Assembly: GCF_965118895.1 (NCBI RefSeq) | Contig: NZ_CBCPJJ010000010.1 | Span: forward strand, 186,001-250,000 | From: Rahnella inusitata_A | GTDB lineage: Bacteria > Pseudomonadota > Gammaproteobacteria > Enterobacterales > Enterobacteriaceae | Direction of reading: 5' to 3' | DNA length: 64,000 nucleotides | In this document: one piece after another, positions 62,500-64,000 of the stretch | Position numbering within the stretch: the stretch's first letter is position 1 | Layout of the letters: each line of letters opens with the position of its first letter | Position numbers and translations under genes: made by a program | Notes under the pieces: model-generated | Database searches by the model: none | Seen by the model: only the letters and a program-made list of their open reading frames with translations | Told to the model about the DNA's origin: nothing

Positions 62500-62742
62500 A
62501 TGTTTGTTGAGCTGATTTACGACAAAAGAAACATGGCCGGTGTGCAGAACGCCAACGCGCTGATCCTGGCTGAACTTACCAAGCGCGTGCATGGCACCTT
62601 CCCTGATGCTGACGTGAAGGTTAAACCGATGGTGACGCTGAGCAGCATCAATACGGACGCCAGCAAGGCGCAGAAGGCTGTTCTGGCGGGCATAGTTGAA
62701 GAGATGTTTGATGATGCCGGTAACTGGCTCGGATTAGAGTGA
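62500..62742 (+). CDS. DinI-like protein (divergent)
   Basis: The 80-residue protein has GAGGTG ahead of the ATG. MFVELIYDKR, then ILAELTKRVHGTFPDADVKV and a C-terminal acidic EEMFDDAGNWLGLE mirror the DinI fold (beta, helix, beta, then acidic helix ending WESADDWF). DinI-type proteins modulate RecA filaments in the SOS response; this copy is more divergent than the next. Confidence 0.75.
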   Translation: MFVELIYDKRNMAGVQNANALILAELTKRVHGTFPDADVKVKPMVTLSSINTDASKAQKAVLAGIVEEMFDDAGNWLGLE

Positions 62743-62753
62743 AGGGGAATGCG

Positions 62754-62996
62754 ATGCATATAGAATTGATGATCGATAAAAAAAAGCAGCTACCTGCTGG
62801 AGCAATCGAAGCCTTTGAGGTCGAATTTAAACAACGTCTCGACCACAATTACCCGGACGCTAAATTTTCAGTTCGCCTAGCTAACAGTGATGGGATGTCG
62901 GTGATGGGCGGAACGACTCATGACAGAGAAGTGATTGATGTGATGCTGCAGCAAACATGGGAAAGCTCGGATGAATGGTTTCAGCCTGACCAGTAA
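62754..62996 (+). CDS. DinI-family SOS protein
   Basis: Start at 62754 (AAGGGGA upstream) gives 80 residues. MHIELMIDKKKQLPAGAIEA and QQTWESSDEWF are clear DinI signatures (E. coli DinI: LPAGAIDAL, QETWESADDWF). Acidic C-terminal helix present. It is the third gene of the LexA-controlled operon; tandem DinI-like genes are typical of prophages and SOS-linked islands. Confidence 0.92.
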   Translation: MHIELMIDKKKQLPAGAIEAFEVEFKQRLDHNYPDAKFSVRLANSDGMSVMGGTTHDREVIDVMLQQTWESSDEWFQPDQ

Positions 62997-63224
62997 AATC
63001 AAACATCATTTTCGACATAAAAAACCACCAAAGTTATATTTTCTCCGTTATGACAGTAGCCGGTCATAGCTTTATGGATGAATGCATTGGCCAGTTTGCG
63101 TCATTCTGTTTTACTCGATAAATCCTCTGTATTGGTCTTACAAAATATTCAGCGTGTGATAGCCTAAGAATATTCCCAAACAGCCAGCGTTGCTTCTTTG
63201 TAGATCGTATCCGAGGTGCCTATC

Positions 63225-63317
63225 TTGAAGTACCTGATGATTCCAGTATTACTGTGCATTGTGGTCATTTTTATCGTTATTGCGTGGGTCATGGATGGAA
63301 CCTATCCAAGCTGGTAA
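63225..63317 (+). CDS. 30-residue single-span membrane peptide (TTG start)
   Basis: TTG at 63225 with GAGG 8 bp upstream opens a frame reading LKYLMIPVLLCIVVIFIVIA, then WVMDGTYPSW. One TM span and a short polar tail. No family recognised. A very similarly sized membrane peptide follows 28 bp downstream. Confidence 0.55.
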   Translation: MKYLMIPVLLCIVVIFIVIAWVMDGTYPSW

Positions 63318-63345
63318 CAGATAAAAACTTAACAGAGAAATCTTA

Positions 63346-63444
63346 ATGAATCTGAAATTTATTCCCCCAGTTATCGTGCTAGTCGGTGCAGTTGGATTCA
63401 TGGTGTGGTTCTTCGCTAGTGGCGCAGCTATGCCAGGTGGTTGA
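63346..63444 (+). CDS. 32-residue single-span membrane peptide
   Basis: ATG at 63346 (AACAGAGAAA upstream) encodes MNLKFIPPVIVLVGAVGFMV, then WFFASGAAMPGG. One TM span with a glycine/alanine tail. Too small for ordinary gene callers; the paired arrangement with the preceding peptide supports both. Confidence 0.5.
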   Translation: MNLKFIPPVIVLVGAVGFMVWFFASGAAMPGG

Positions 63445-63718
63445 TCAATGTGCATGCAGCTCATAGGTCTGACTTTGAGAAGATCCGTATTGTTGATGTG
63501 ATGGTCGAGCATAGGAAGTACAGGCAGGCACCGAAGCGTTGATACTAGAGGAATGGAATAATCGGATGAAAGGTCGTAGAGATGTGGACTTCAATTGATG
63601 TTTGGCAACCAAAAGTTACCAAGTAGATGGCTTCTCTGTAAAAACAGCTATATATTGTAATTGCAGTGTGTATTTTTTAAACGTACAATTCTGCGCCATT
63701 TTAACCGCGGAGGTGTTT

Positions 63719-64000
63719 ATGATTATCGATGAGAAAAAGAGAGAGAAATTGCTAAATGCAATCATCTATTTCTCCAATAACACTCGATATTGCGGCAAGA
63801 CCAAATTATTTAAGCTACTGTTTTTCTTTGATTTCGAGCATTTCAAAGAGGTAGGCAGGGGTGTTACAGGGCTAACTTATAACGCATGGCGAATGGGTCC
63901 TGTGCCGACAAAACTGATGAATGAGGTAGAAGCTGAATCTGATTCTAATGAGTCGGAGAGTGACTTATCTAAAGCAATTGAGATAAAACATGTGTCCGTG
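63719..64000 (+). CDS. Panacea/SocA-domain (DUF4065) protein, partial at window end
   Basis: ATG at 63719 with GGAGG 6 bp upstream. The visible 94 residues (KLLNAIIYFSNNTRYCGKTK, LFKLLFFFDFEHFKEVGRGV, YNAWRMGPVP) match the Panacea fold seen in SocA-type antitoxins and phage GepA-like proteins. Panacea proteins usually neutralise a linked toxin, which may lie beyond the right edge. Confidence 0.75.
   Translation, partial: MIIDEKKREKLLNAIIYFSNNTRYCGKTKLFKLLFFFDFEHFKEVGRGVTGLTYNAWRMGPVPTKLMNEVEAESDSNESESDLSKAIEIKHVSV

Noticed and set aside
1..64000. CRISPR array, rRNA genes or classical metabolite riboswitches
   Set aside because: No regularly spaced repeats, no rRNA sequence and no riboswitch core recognised anywhere in the window.

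Overview
The window is chromosomal DNA of an enterobacterium (order Enterobacterales). The conserved blocks are typical of the order: psp operon with ycjXF, sapAB, hemB, opgB, livKHMGF, a metNIQ-type transporter, a ryhB small RNA and a tRNA-Asn. Gene order and protein flavour suggest the Yersiniaceae side (Rahnella, Ewingella, Serratia relatives). The genus is an inference.

Layout. (1) 1-1.9 kb: ddpX dipeptidase and an RpiR-type regulator. (2) 1.93-25.9 kb: a decayed integrative element in tRNA-Asn. It has a 16-bp att repeat at both ends, a broken P4-type integrase, a CloDF13-like mobB/mobC pair with mobB stopped by a nonsense codon, and a palindrome-rich candidate oriT. No mating-pair apparatus remains. 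Cargo is a LysR / HAD / amidohydrolase / formyltransferase / MFS cluster, a Fur-box plus FecI-FecR-TonB-receptor cluster with an SbmA-like ABC protein, two diguanylate cyclases, a ruined EAL phosphodiesterase and IS3-family elements. The original tRNA terminator now lies beyond the right end. (3) 25.9-27.1 kb: a HigBA-like pair and a hok/sok-type locus. (4) 27.3-43.9 kb: FAD oxidoreductase, metNIQ-like transporter, opgB, liv operon, a small lipoprotein, two SDRs, and an Old Yellow Enzyme divergent from its TetR regulator around a large inverted repeat. (5) 44.0-47.8 kb: a His-Xaa-Ser (Hxs) RiPP-like system with a short repeat-bearing precursor, two HxsD-type proteins and two radical SAM maturases, preceded by an FNR-like site. 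(6) 48.4-53.7 kb: hemB, then a C39-peptidase ABC exporter and HlyD-type adaptor divergent from a 63-residue peptide with a microcin-type leader. (7) 53.7-62.05 kb: ycjF, ycjX, pspDCBA, pspF, ryhB, sapA, sapB. (8) 62.05-64 kb: sapC is cut off after four codons and foreign, SOS-controlled DNA follows (LexA box, two DinI-like proteins, tiny membrane peptides, a Panacea/SocA-domain gene leaving the window).

The strongest candidates for undescribed biology are the putative class II microcin system at 49.6-53.6 kb and the Hxs cluster. Both couple a short peptide precursor to dedicated enzymes or transporters. The ryhB copy between pspF and sapA and the sapC interruption are the other notable points.
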